From positions 122,624,758 through 122,688,757 of the forward strand of contig NC_092858.1 in assembly GCF_032062135.1 (NCBI RefSeq): 64,000 bases of DNA, read 5' to 3'. The stretch comes from Pyxicephalus adspersus (taxonomy: Eukaryota; Chordata; Amphibia; Anura; Pyxicephalidae). The position numbers and the translations under genes are program-made. Positions 48,991 through 59,262 of this stretch are shown piece by piece. The notes under the pieces were generated by a model. That model saw nothing but the letters and a program-made list of their open reading frames with translations, was not told the origin of the DNA and did no database searches. The stretch's first letter is position 1. Each line of letters begins with the position of its first letter.

Positions 48991-49403
48991 ATTTATTTCA
49001 TTTTACAATAAGTTAGAAAAGCCTTACCTGATGTGGAGATTTTAAAATAGACATACATATATCTTCATTCATAAATTTGAAAATGACAGGGGGAACACAT
49101 AATAAAACAACTCAAAACTGGAGAAATGCAGTGGCAATATAACTGAATGAATGTCTTCAGGCTTTGGATATAAAAGTGAATAGGACCTTACATGTTAGAA
49201 ATGTACATATTTCCCAGCAGCAGTTTGAGTTTCTGCTCCTTATCACCTAATAGTTTACAATTGCCTGCTTTAACCAAAGAGACCGTCGAACATGGACAAA
49301 CAGCTTCACCTTATTCTTTCTAATTTCTAAAAAAAATAATTTATTAATAATAATCATTTCTAATTCTTTCAAAGTATTAAATGTTCATCTCTTTTACTTT
49401 CAG

Positions 49404-49592
49404 CACTGATGAGAACAGACTTAGAAGTTGGAGAATATGTTACTTCTGCTTTGTAACACCATCAGTGGCCTCCCAGTGGCCGAAGAGCCTTGCCGTGGAC
49501 CCAGTAGAGTTGGCAGAGGAGATAGCCGCTGTGGGGGATGTAGCGGGTACAGGATTCTGCACCCTTCATTGCTGAACGATGAAAAGAAGAAG
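49404..49592 (+). other. Exon-like GC-rich island (coding status unclear)
   Basis: The 189-nt segment is bounded on the plus strand by 'ctcttttactttcag' and a donor 'aagaag|gtaggtgtg', both near consensus. Its core (49460-49575) is much richer in GC than the flanks. All three plus frames meet a stop: frame 2 runs open from the acceptor to TGA at 49573, frame 3 only to a TAA near 49455. On the minus strand there is also a good acceptor ('cttcttttcatcgttcag' at 49572). It could be an exon of a long non-coding RNA, a 3'-terminal-type exon, or a decayed gene fragment. The product is not recognised. Confidence 0.3.
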
Positions 49593-49707
49593 GTAGGTGT
49601 GTGCCATAATATAAAAAATATACAAAATATTCACAATAATGGTATACCATTAGTTCAACAATTTCACCCCCTGCAGAGAGTATATTTCTGTTAATAGTAA
49701 TACATTA

Positions 49708-50340
49708 CAGGTGCATCTCAATAAATTAGAATATCATGGAAAAGTTCATTTATTTTAGTAAATTAATTTCAAAAGTGAAACGGATATATTGCATAGATTT
49801 ATTACACACATTGAATTTGAAGCTTTGCAAATTATGGCCTACAGGTAATGAAAACCCAAAACTCAGAATTTCTGAAAATTAGAATATTACAGAAGTCCAT
49901 TAAAAAATTATTTTTATTACAGAAATGTTGGCCTACTGAAAAGTATGTCCATGTACACATTTAATACTAGGTCGAGGCTCCTTTTGCATGAATTACTGCA
50001 TCAATGCAGCATGGCATGGAGGTGATCAGCCAGGTTTGCTGAATCACCCAGGTTCACTGATAAACGTATATCTTATCCAGCTTTGGAGAACGTTAATAAA
50101 TCAGATCCACAAGTATACCATATTCTAATTTTCTGAAAAACTGAATTTTGTTGAATTTTTTATTACTTTAGGCCATAATCAGCAAAATGAAAAGAAAAAA
50201 AAACACATGAAATATAATACTATGTGTGTAATAAATCTATAAAATATATGAGTTTATGAGTTTCACTTTTTGAATTGGATTACTGAAATAAATGAACTTT
50301 TTGGTAATATTTTAATTTATTGAAATTTAAATGCATTTTA
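49708..50340. mobile_element. Tc1/mariner-like non-autonomous element with ~100-bp terminal repeats
   Basis: The left end 'caggtgcatctcaataaatt' ... 'agaatatcatggaaaagttc' ... 'gtgaaac' ... 'tttattacacac' is matched in reverse by the right end 'gtgtgtaataaatctataaa' ... 'agtttcactttttgaattgg' ... 'gaactttttgg'. The inverted repeats are thus about 100 bp, with TA flanking the left end at 49706. The terminus and inner part ('ggctccttttgcatgaattactgc') belong to an element I know from fish and frog genomes. The Tc1/mariner assignment is from memory plus the TA flank. The coding interior is deleted and replaced around 50028-50106 by half of another repeat. Confidence 0.8.
50028..50106. repeat. 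Palindromic MITE-like repeat, right half nested in the Tc1-like element
   Basis: The segment 'ccaggtttgctgaatcaccc' to 'gagaacgttaataaatcagatcc' is the right half of the ~225-bp palindromic family. It is embedded between 'catggaggtgatcag' and 'caagtataccatattctaat' of the host element, so it arrived after that element did, or came with a rearrangement that removed the interior. Confidence 0.85.
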
Positions 50341-51239
50341 AAAAGATACAATGACTTAAACCACGATGCCTTTTACATTTGCAGTTACTTTTTATCAAAA
50401 AGCACCCGCAGCTCTGGATTTGTTTGAGTTTCAGACATCAGGTGCCAAGCAGTTGGCGAGGTAGACTGCAGTTTGCACTTGACTCAAACCGGAAATCCAG
50501 AACAAATCAAACCTGGACAAATTCACCATTCCCTAATGAACAAACAAAAAGATATCTGCTGAGCAAATGAAAAAGTATAAAATAATGTCCTAGTGCAGCC
50601 CACTAATGAGCTCTCCTGGGGCTTTGGTGACGTATACTACATGGAGAAAGTAAAGTTTGTGTGCATTAGTTCTTTCTCTAAAATGAGAAATCAGCCATAT
50701 GGAGGGAAGACAATTCAGTCTAGATAAAGCTATTGATACTTTCAAATTTCAAACTTGGCTTTCATCAAAGAAGTTGTTATAAAAAATGTAAAAGTAACTT
50801 AAGTAGCAGTACCTTCTGTTCCGTTACTATATAAAAGTTTCTTCCAAGAACAGTTTGAAGTAATTTGAATTCCAGGGAGCCGTGGTTATCAACTCAGCTG
50901 TTACAGGGATTTACCATGCTGTCAAACTCAGATATTAAAGCAAATAGCCATAATTATATGTGCTGAAGTGAAGTGTTTTAGCCAGAATAACCATCTACTA
51001 AAAGAATAAAATATTTCTTTTTACCAGGGGAGCACCCAGTTTAATCACACTCTCCTGTCAGTTGTGAATTGTTTTTTTTTTCACTACAGTCTCTTTAAAA
51101 AAAAAAACTTCCTGCCTAAAAACTCAGTTAATCAAAAAAAAAAAAGGTATCATCTTTATCTAGCTATTCCTGTTTCTTTTTTTCCTCTCCTTTTGACAAA
51201 TTGTAGCTTATTATCTCTTGCTATTTCAGTACAAAGGAA
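50341..51239. other. Stretch without certain features
   Basis: No recognised repeat. The segment 50600-50790 is balanced and repeat-free, but nothing specific can be claimed. A-runs occur near 51100 and 51135. Confidence 0.45.
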
Positions 51240-51560
51240 TTGCCTTTGGAAATTGCTTCTAAGCAGCCATTAGCCTTTAGTGGCAATGTTAAAACAGCAG
51301 TTGAGCCTTTTCAGTTCAAATTATACTTATTTTAATAAGTTAAAATGGTAGAATGCCGAATGGAGATTAATGTTCTGATGAATGCTAATCATCAGCATGT
51401 AGGCAAAATAAAAAGCAGCTGATGTCCTTTTAAAATGAAAGAAAATCCTTATTATCCTATTCAACTCTGCATTATATAGGATGAAATGAATGGTAAACAA
51501 AACCATTAATGTTTTTAAAAAAGTGGAATTAAAACCTTCAATCCTTTGCAGCAAAATATG
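51240..51560. promoter_or_regulatory. Candidate conserved non-coding block (texture only)
   Basis: This repeat-free segment has homeodomain-like 'gattaatg', 'gctaatcatcagc' and E-box 'cagctg' words. It is a guess from texture. Confidence 0.22.
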
Positions 51561-53163
51561 GTGTCATCTTAGCCCCAGTTTAAAGTTGCACTTGTCATGA
51601 TGCTCCACATATGATCAGCTATGACTACAGCCATTTAAAGACTGGTACAGGTGTCACCAAAGGTCTGGATTGTAAGTGATTTCAGATGCAGCCCAGGAAA
51701 AATGATGCTTGTGGACACATGGATATTGTGTGTGTGAAAGTACATTGATTTATCTGTATGCTAATTTAAAAGGTAAAAATGTTGGAGGGATGTCCTGTTC
51801 TATGAAAGGATTTAGGTTCCAACATAGAGAGTTTTTTTCACAAACGCATTGTAGTTTTGAGTTGGGCTTAGATGCTTTTTTTGTGTGATGGCTTTTTTGT
51901 GAATCATGTTTCATGTTCATAACACAAATTGGTGAGTTAGCTGCCTTCAACCCTATTTGGCTGCAAACCATTTGTCCAATACTTGTATTATTATGCTGGG
52001 GACATTAGTTTATGAGCTCCTCTGGGTCTGATACTTGCATTGATTAAAGAAATATACTGTATCTGGCACATCAAAATGCAATAGTATTGAAAAAATACAT
52101 GGACAATATTTGTTGCATTAGTAAGAAGATATGGAGACTTTACACAGAGACAACATAAATAAAATTCTCCCCCATGCATAGGAAGAGTGCCCTTTGTTTG
52201 ATGATATGCTATGTAAATGAGGCATATAAGGCTTGAGATATGTTTTGTATATATTTGGTAAAAGAGATTCACCCCAGTAAATATTGGTAATACATGATGG
52301 TCAGTCAAACAATGACCTTATACCAGATAATGTTTTACACAAAGTCTACAGTGTCTGCATATTAATTACATATTATCCCGTTCCTCGTGTTAGATACTGA
52401 CAACCTGCAAAAAAATACCATGGAACACTAATAGATATGAAGCTTCTAACAGTAAAAATTCTAATGTTTTTCTCATTAGTGTGGACTAGAACAATGGGGC
52501 TCATTGTAGCATGTAATCAGACAAAAGCTGTCACTTGTCTATAACAAATTAAAAAGAATATCAAAGCAAACATCCAGCTGTTTTGTATTCGTTTTTTGTT
52601 TTTTTGGTGGATCCTGCTAGTTTTCTATTGCAGTGTTTTATACATTAGACAAATAATACCTAAAAGACATGGAAATAAACCAGGTACAATAAGATCTAAA
52701 GAAAGTAAAACACGCTGATCCATCTGGATAGAGAAGAACCCACGTAGCTTCCACCCTGAATAATTTGCTTTGTTTATCAGCTAACTAAAATATTGATATT
52801 TCCCTTGAGTGCAACTTGCACATATAACAGAATATTCATGAGTAAAATGGAAATCAATGGGTGAGAATCACTTTTTAACTCTTTTGTGTTTTTCCTGTTT
52901 TGTTTCCAACCCTTTGCTGGATGATAATGGTACTGCACTGTAACAGTTAAAATAATTGAGTTTTTTTCAAATTAATTAATTTTTAATCTGCTGTTCATGT
53001 ATTGCTACCTGGGATATAATACGCATACACAGTATAATAAATATATTAAAGAGATGGTGTGTTTTTTTATTATTGATTAATGTAGGTTTTACATTCTTGT
53101 ACTACGCCTAATTTTCTAACTCACTTTAGCTAACAGACAGATGACAGATACCTTCAGCACAGA
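51561..53163. other. AT-rich stretch without recognised features
   Basis: No recognised gene or repeat. The 105-codon minus-strand frame 51991-52308 is unsupported. Confidence 0.5.
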
Positions 53164-53260
53164 AACTATGCACTTAGTTATTAATATTATTATTATTAAT
53201 AATAATAAACAGGATTTATATAGTGCCGACATATTACGCAGCGCTGTACATTAAAAAGGA
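53164..53260 (-). mobile_element. L2/CR1-like 3' terminus with (ATT)n tail, minus orientation
   Basis: An (ATT/AAT)n run precedes 'aggatttatatagtgccgac' and 'atattacgcagcgctgtaca'. This is the reverse complement of the 3' end seen at 6690-6785 ('agcgctgtgtaatatgatggcgctatataaat'). Only about 50 bp of the element plus its tail remain. Confidence 0.7.
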
Positions 53261-54219
53261 AGTTCTGCCCAAAAGTGCCCTTTCAAACCATCCCTCATAC
53301 ACGGATCCAATATACTAAGTATTCTTTGACTCCTCTATTACTGATATCATGATATAACTGTGAAGTTCTAAAAAGTACTTTTCAGGAACTCAAATTTAAA
53401 ATTCAAAAATGAGGTATTTATAGCAAGTGAAGCTAGATGGGGAAATGTGGAAAGAAGAATTAAAAACGAATAGTAGTGTATTAAAAGTATAACTATGCAC
53501 ATACCTTTTCATTCTATATTAAATGGTAATAAAAAATGAAAAAAGGCTAGATTTCTCCTCACTTGCTGTTCTTGCAAATAGGCAGGAAGTAAGAGTAAGG
53601 CTGCCATAGGTAAATAGACAACAATAAAAAGTTGAAAGGTTCCAGCATTTGCCTTTGTTGCTGTTGGGGAGTTTTTTCACCTACTGTCCTGTGAGATAAA
53701 CTTTTTGCAGGATATAAAGTAAAGAAAGCCCTCTAACGGAGCATCAAACTGTAGAAAAACCTGGCAGTATATCCAATACTTCCCCGCTGTAGCCAAAAGA
53801 TGTAAAATATATGTAGCAACAGATATGTAGCAACTTAAAAATTGTTATCTTATGCCAAACACCTAGCTGTGATTTAAGCCAACTTTCTTTTGAAAGAGAG
53901 CTACAAAATTGGCTTACTCACTTATGTTAAGCAGAGTTCATAAACGGAAACATGATGACAGATACAGTACATTGGAGGTGGACATATCCCTTTTTGTATT
54001 AGAATTAGGTCAATAGTGTCCTGAAGCCTGTCAAGGTTGGTATGTTGGCTGCACGCCAATTAGAAAGCAAGTTCTACCGGGCAATAAGTGTCAGTGCTGT
54101 ATTCCTGAAGTGTGGATGGAAGGAGATCTGGGTGCAGAAAGGTGGGAAGCAATGAGCAGGTTTTTGCTACTGAAAAATGTAACACACAGGAAGATTACTT
54201 ATAATGTGCACGGCTTTAG
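53261..54219. other. Stretch without recognised features
   Basis: I see nothing recognisable. Confidence 0.5.
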
Positions 54220-54558
54220 TTAAGCTGCATACACACGTGCAATTATTGTCGTTGGAAAGGATCTTTCACGACCCTTCCCAACGACAAAGCACTGCACGAT
54301 GCATGAATGAGTGCTGTACATACAGCACCGTTCATGCTCTATTCAGAGAGGAGGGGGAGAATGACGGAGCGGCACCCTGCTGCACGCTCTCCTTCTTCCC
54401 TTGCATTAGGATTGTTCGTCATCTATTGTCAATGGATTCGCTAAGACGGTCGTTTGGACGATGGACGACGGGCGCTGTACACACACCAGATTCTCGTCTG
54501 ATATTGGCCCTGAGCCGATAATCCGACGAGAACTATTGGATGTGTGTAGGTAGCTTAA
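54220..54558. mobile_element. TTAA-flanked GC-rich MITE (339 bp)
   Basis: TTAA stands at both ends (54220-54223, 54555-54558). Just inside, 'gctgcatacacacgtgcaat' matches the reverse complement of the right end ('attggatgtgtgtaggtagc') at 16 of 20 positions. TTAA target use fits piggyBac/Kolobok-like mobilisation. The interior is rich in CpG for this window ('cacgacccttcccaacgac', 'gacgacgggcgctgtacac'), and inner arms ('attgtcgttgg' near the left, 'cgacgagaac' near the right) partly mirror one another. The 105-codon plus frame here is not a gene. Confidence 0.8.
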
Positions 54559-56276
54559 GGGTGAGTTTGTAAAAGAATAATATGATATGCTTTAATGCCT
54601 AATTATTATTCCTAACACTGGGGCACAACTGTCCCATCCAGCTTCATATAATATCTGCCTCAAAGGGACCAGCCTAATGCAACAGATACACACTCTCTCT
54701 TTCACATGTGTATTCTTGATTCATCATTAATATTAGGTGGTGACAAGTGGTTGCCTATTCTCTGCACCAGATTTACTGCTTACTATAGAGCCTGCAGCTT
54801 GACTACTAGGCATTGAGAGCTGTGTGATACATTATACTGGGAAAAATGTCTGATATCTATCACGTGAGTGTATGTGTTAACAGGGTTAAACCTGTTTTTC
54901 TGCTTCTCTCAAATTACCTGGCGTAAGGTCTGTTTTTTCCTTACTCCAAAACTACAGATGCATGATCACTTCCACTTGAAATAGCCCTGTGTAAAATCTC
55001 CTATCAGATACTGATCTAAACTTACACAGAATTCTCCCTCCACTTCATATGAAAGCATTGGTGCAACCACCAAACTCCAAAGCTGTTATGTTTGATGAAC
55101 GTATTGAATCTCACAATTCGAATACCCAAAAGGGATAGGTATTTTTCCTTGTTCCAAGGATTGAGAAAGAAAAGTGCAAAAAAAGTGAGTATAGTACATA
55201 AAAGTATATGCAAGGAGAGGCCTGGAATATAAGTGATTGTATTGCATTGCCTTTTTTTGCTCTTATAGGTAGGTCTTTGTATTTTTTCGTCTTTTTTTTT
55301 TTAATTTGCAGGACAGGTTTGAATCTAGTCTTGATTTATCTTATCTCCACCAGTTAATGTGTACATCATTATCTGTACTGTGAACAACACATGGTACCCC
55401 ACACATGGTTGGTATACAAAAAGAAACAAAGCAGTTGTTACCCCTCTTTGAAAAAGGGAAGATCCAAAATTATCTGCAGACACTTATTGTAGTTCTTAAT
55501 AAGGTTTTGCACCAGTCAACAGGTAGTGTGGGCCGCTCTTCCCGACCAGCTGTGTCAAGAACGAAAAGGTATCTTCTCCAGACTGCATGTTTGGGTTCTT
55601 TCCATGCTAATTAGGATTCAAATTAGGTCTCCCCATTTCAGAGAAGACGTACACGATGCAACCCACGTCAGAAGCAAAAAAGCAGCACAAAAACATAACT
55701 GAGCCTCTCCACCTTGTTTTACAATATGAAAGGTGTTCCTAATTTTTTTTTTACCTGTGATGTGATTTGCGAAAATCAGTTTGCCTCATCCTACTGTGAA
55801 CTGTCAATATGCATTTTTAAAAATATCAGTCTGCCTTTTTATTGTTTTTGTTTTTTTTCCTTTTTTTCTGAACTCCTATTGAGCCCAATGTCATTAAAAT
55901 CTCACTATCATATAGTTAAATCTTCCCTTACAGCTGCATATAGAGAGGTTGACCACAGTCTCATGGACTTAAAACATCTTAATATTTGAACTGTTGTACT
56001 AGGAACATTAAACTGCTTTGGCATGGTCCCATAAAAGTCTTTAAAGTCTTTAAATTGCTCATCCATAATTATATTTTTTTTCTCTCCTCAAACAGTTTTG
56101 CTATCTCTGGTCCATGTGCAGAGTGGAATATACAGCAGTGATGATGTTTTTCCATTTACATAAGCTAAAGGATTGCACATTTGGTGGTATAGCTGGAGAC
56201 CAATTAAGAAAATGTAATAATGTTAAATAATTTTAAAAATAATCACTGTAATCTAATTATTTACGATCTTTTTTAA
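54559..56276. other. AT-rich stretch without recognised features
   Basis: No recognised gene. Part of 56090-56276 may be the decayed upstream portion of the Tc1 element that ends at 56475. Confidence 0.45.
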
Positions 56277-56475
56277 GGATGCCAACAAATGTGTCCAGGC
56301 CATATTAGAATATGTGGATAGAATAAACAACAGTTTAATCTCTTTTAATATCTGCTTTGTTTTACTCAATAAATGCACGCAGTAATGCAGGTATACAATT
56401 GCTTTTTATTTCATAATGCAAAAAGCACCTTTTAATGAGCTGTAAGGGTACCAACAAATTTGTCCACAGCTGTAT
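56277..56475 (+). mobile_element. Right end of a Tc1-like element with IR/DR-type paired direct repeats
   Basis: Two direct repeats, 'ggatgccaacaaatgtgtcca' (56277-56298) and 'gggtaccaacaaatttgtcca' (56446-56467), lie 169 bp apart in the same orientation. The outer one is followed by the terminal 'cagctgtata'. Paired repeats about 165-170 bp apart are the signature of the IR/DR group of Tc1 transposons, where they serve as transposase sites. No matching left end was found upstream, so only this terminus is identified. Confidence 0.72.
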
Positions 56476-58782
56476 ACTCTCCAGATACTCTAGAAAAGGT
56501 TAAAGAAACCACTGCTCCAAAGCACATTATTAACCAGCACAATATATTTTTTTCTGGGGTACAAAAAAAGGATATATCTCCCTGTAGGAGGTTATTATAC
56601 AAAATCCTATCCAAGAAATTACTGTTTATTTAGCAATTTAGTACATAGTAATTTCGTTCAATTCCCTTAAGAATGTAGCAGGCTTTTCACTATACTTGCA
56701 GGTTATGGATTTCCCATAGGAATTATTGCAAACTGATCTCGCTACATGTCAGCGTAGACTTACATTGCCGCACAGACTTGCATATTGCCATGCAAGCAAA
56801 TAACTTATCTAGTTTATTATGCAAAGAATATATATTTGCAAACAGCAGCAAGCTCCTGTTCATAGGGAAGTGGAAGAAATAAAACAAGTATTGCCCTCCT
56901 AATTTACTTTACATGTGCTGTGAATACGAAAGGAGAGACAGTCCCTTAAGGCATGGACAATTTCACACTGAAAAAGGAATATGACGAATAATAATGTACT
57001 GTAAGTGCTAAAAATACAGAGAGGTGTCAAAATGAAATGAAAGTTAATTAACGCAAACATATATGCAATCATATGACATGTATGCAAATCTTCTACTTGC
57101 AACAATATGATGATGATGACAATTGATGTGACAAAAGCAGATCTAACTTCTATAACCTCAAAAAAAAAAAGACAAAATGCAATGTTTATATAAAATATAT
57201 ATCAAATACATACCTATCCTTCTATTCAGTCCAGAAACATCTTAAAATCTCCTTCCAAACCGCTCCACCATTTCAAGTATTGCCATTGTTTCTTCATCCA
57301 AAGAAACACACAATAGGGAGTTACACATTAGGAAACCTGGCCACTGGTCAATAGGTATACCCCCTTTTTCATACTTAAAATTGGGGTATATTAGCAGGGT
57401 ATGGAGCCCAAAAGGTTCGCCCTAAAAATGACCTGTTAGTGCAAAAAAAGTATTATTGATCGTACTTAACTGATGTTACAAGTGCAATAATATGACTACA
57501 ATCACCTTTAATGTTACGACTACTTTTATTAAAAATCTACATACACCATCTCCATACACACATTTCTAACTCATTGCGTATCTGCTAGCAAAGCAAACTA
57601 GAAATCGTAAAATGCAGAGAATTCAATATGGACAGACTTTTAAAGATAATTAACCAACACCAAGCCAACATAGAGCAAAATACTGCATTCCTTTTACAAG
57701 GTTAACATACAGCCAAGGGTACTATAAATTTGGGCAATGTGTTTACCAGACTGAACAGTACCTGTGGAGCAGTCACTGCAATAGTTTGCTAATCTGTCAC
57801 TGTGCAAACTCAGGTTTCTTTGCCTTTAATGACCTATCACTAACTGGAGCCTGGGGAGTTCAAGATGCATGCCAGCATTCTGCCGGCTTTGGGTAATTCA
57901 TTTATTTTATTGCCTTGCTTGTATTTTTCTTTTTGGGACTTTTTTAAAAGGAAAACTAAATCAAGTGATTCATACTGGGAAAATTAGACTTTTTCAACTG
58001 ACTCCAAAGGGTCTTGAGCGAATAGCTTCTGCTGAAAAAAATTACAGTACGACCTGTACGAAATTAAAAAAAGGTGAAGGGATGTTTCATTGTCATAGGG
58101 ACAAAACAAAAGAGAGGCCTTCAGGTGGTTGCTAAGGGAAGCAGAAATAAATCTTCATTCGGATATCTTGGTACAAAAGGCTTTATTTAAACTGGTGCCT
58201 ACTTTTGTTTCTTTATTTTTGGGCCAGCAAACGTACCAATAATCATCAAGAATTGATTTCTTCCATTTAAAGGTGTGGACAGCTTCTCACACTTACCATA
58301 TCATGCCAATGGTCATGTTCTCTTTCAATATATTACTGTTACTATTACTATTTGTCACTGTGTCCAAGCTGAGATATTACAGAAGTCATCAAATACCTTA
58401 AGCTGCATATTAGGCTATCGCATAAACTGCCAACCCTTAAAGTGAATTTGTCCATCCTAAAAAACATTATTCTCAGGCAGGATCTTTGTTTGCTTCACAA
58501 GGTGTCTGCTATTACTTTACCAGAAGCTAGTTAGCCTTTATTATTAAGGCTATAAGGAAGAACTAAATCATTGTTGGTGTGGGTGAGTTTTGCCATTTGC
58601 TCTGCATATATGCCAATTATGGCACACACCTTTTTGTAGCCACCCTACAACAAGGACAGATAACGTAAGCCACTATCTTTGCTGCCCACTACAGAACAAA
58701 CTTCAAGGTCCATGACAGTCCTCTTCAGCCATTGAATGAGTACAAATGATATGCCTGGCATCTGGCTCTTTGTGACAATGCC
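56476..58782. other. AT-rich stretch without recognised features
   Basis: No recognised repeat. The segment 57700-57880 is balanced and repeat-free. The 88-codon frame at 57869-58135 has no supporting signals. Confidence 0.5.
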
Positions 58783-58884
58783 AAATTACTTTTAAGAAAT
58801 CCTGTTCAGGTTTGCTAGATCACCCAGGTTCACTGATGAAAGTGTATTCTCTCCAGCCTTGGAGAGCTTTAATAAATCAGGTCC
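58783..58884. repeat. Palindromic MITE-like repeat, right half only
   Basis: 'caaattacttttaagaaatcc' through 'gagagctttaataaatcaggtcc' corresponds to the right half. The left half is absent and the copy starts in unrelated sequence. Confidence 0.8.
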
Positions 58885-59077
58885 ATTAAATTTAAAGTTT
58901 TGGGTATTGTGGGAAGGATTATAACTCATCAACAATACAGGAATAAGTACACATACTTTTTCCAGTTAGGTAGGGGGAAGGCTAGATCCTCTGAGAGCTT
59001 TAATTATTGTCTGTTTTTCTGTTCCAGATTCTCTTTATCTAGTAGAAGGTTGTCCAATGTTAAAAGTTGATTGAAGC

Positions 59078-59262
59078 AGCCTTTCTCAACCAGCATTCTG
59101 GGTAGCCCTAGGCCTCATCCAAGGTTTGCTGGGTGGGGTACTTTAAGCAGTGGCGGATGGGTTTTCCCCCAATATTGACCTCATAGTTCCACCACCGACA
59201 CCACTCTACAGTCAATGAGTTGTGCTTATCTTCTCTCATGTAAGTTATTGCCAACACCATTA
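59078..59262 (+). repeat. Dispersed repeat, 'ttctcaaccagggttcc'-type family, plus orientation
   Basis: The 5' end 'agcctttctcaaccagcatt' is the clearest example of the family start in the window. It is followed by a diverged 'gccctaggcctcatccaagg' and 'tttgctgggtgg'. The remainder is degenerate and the downstream edge is approximate. Confidence 0.6.

Noticed and set aside
54204..54521. 105-codon plus-strand frame
   Set aside because: It falls within the TTAA-flanked MITE and has no start context or splice signals.
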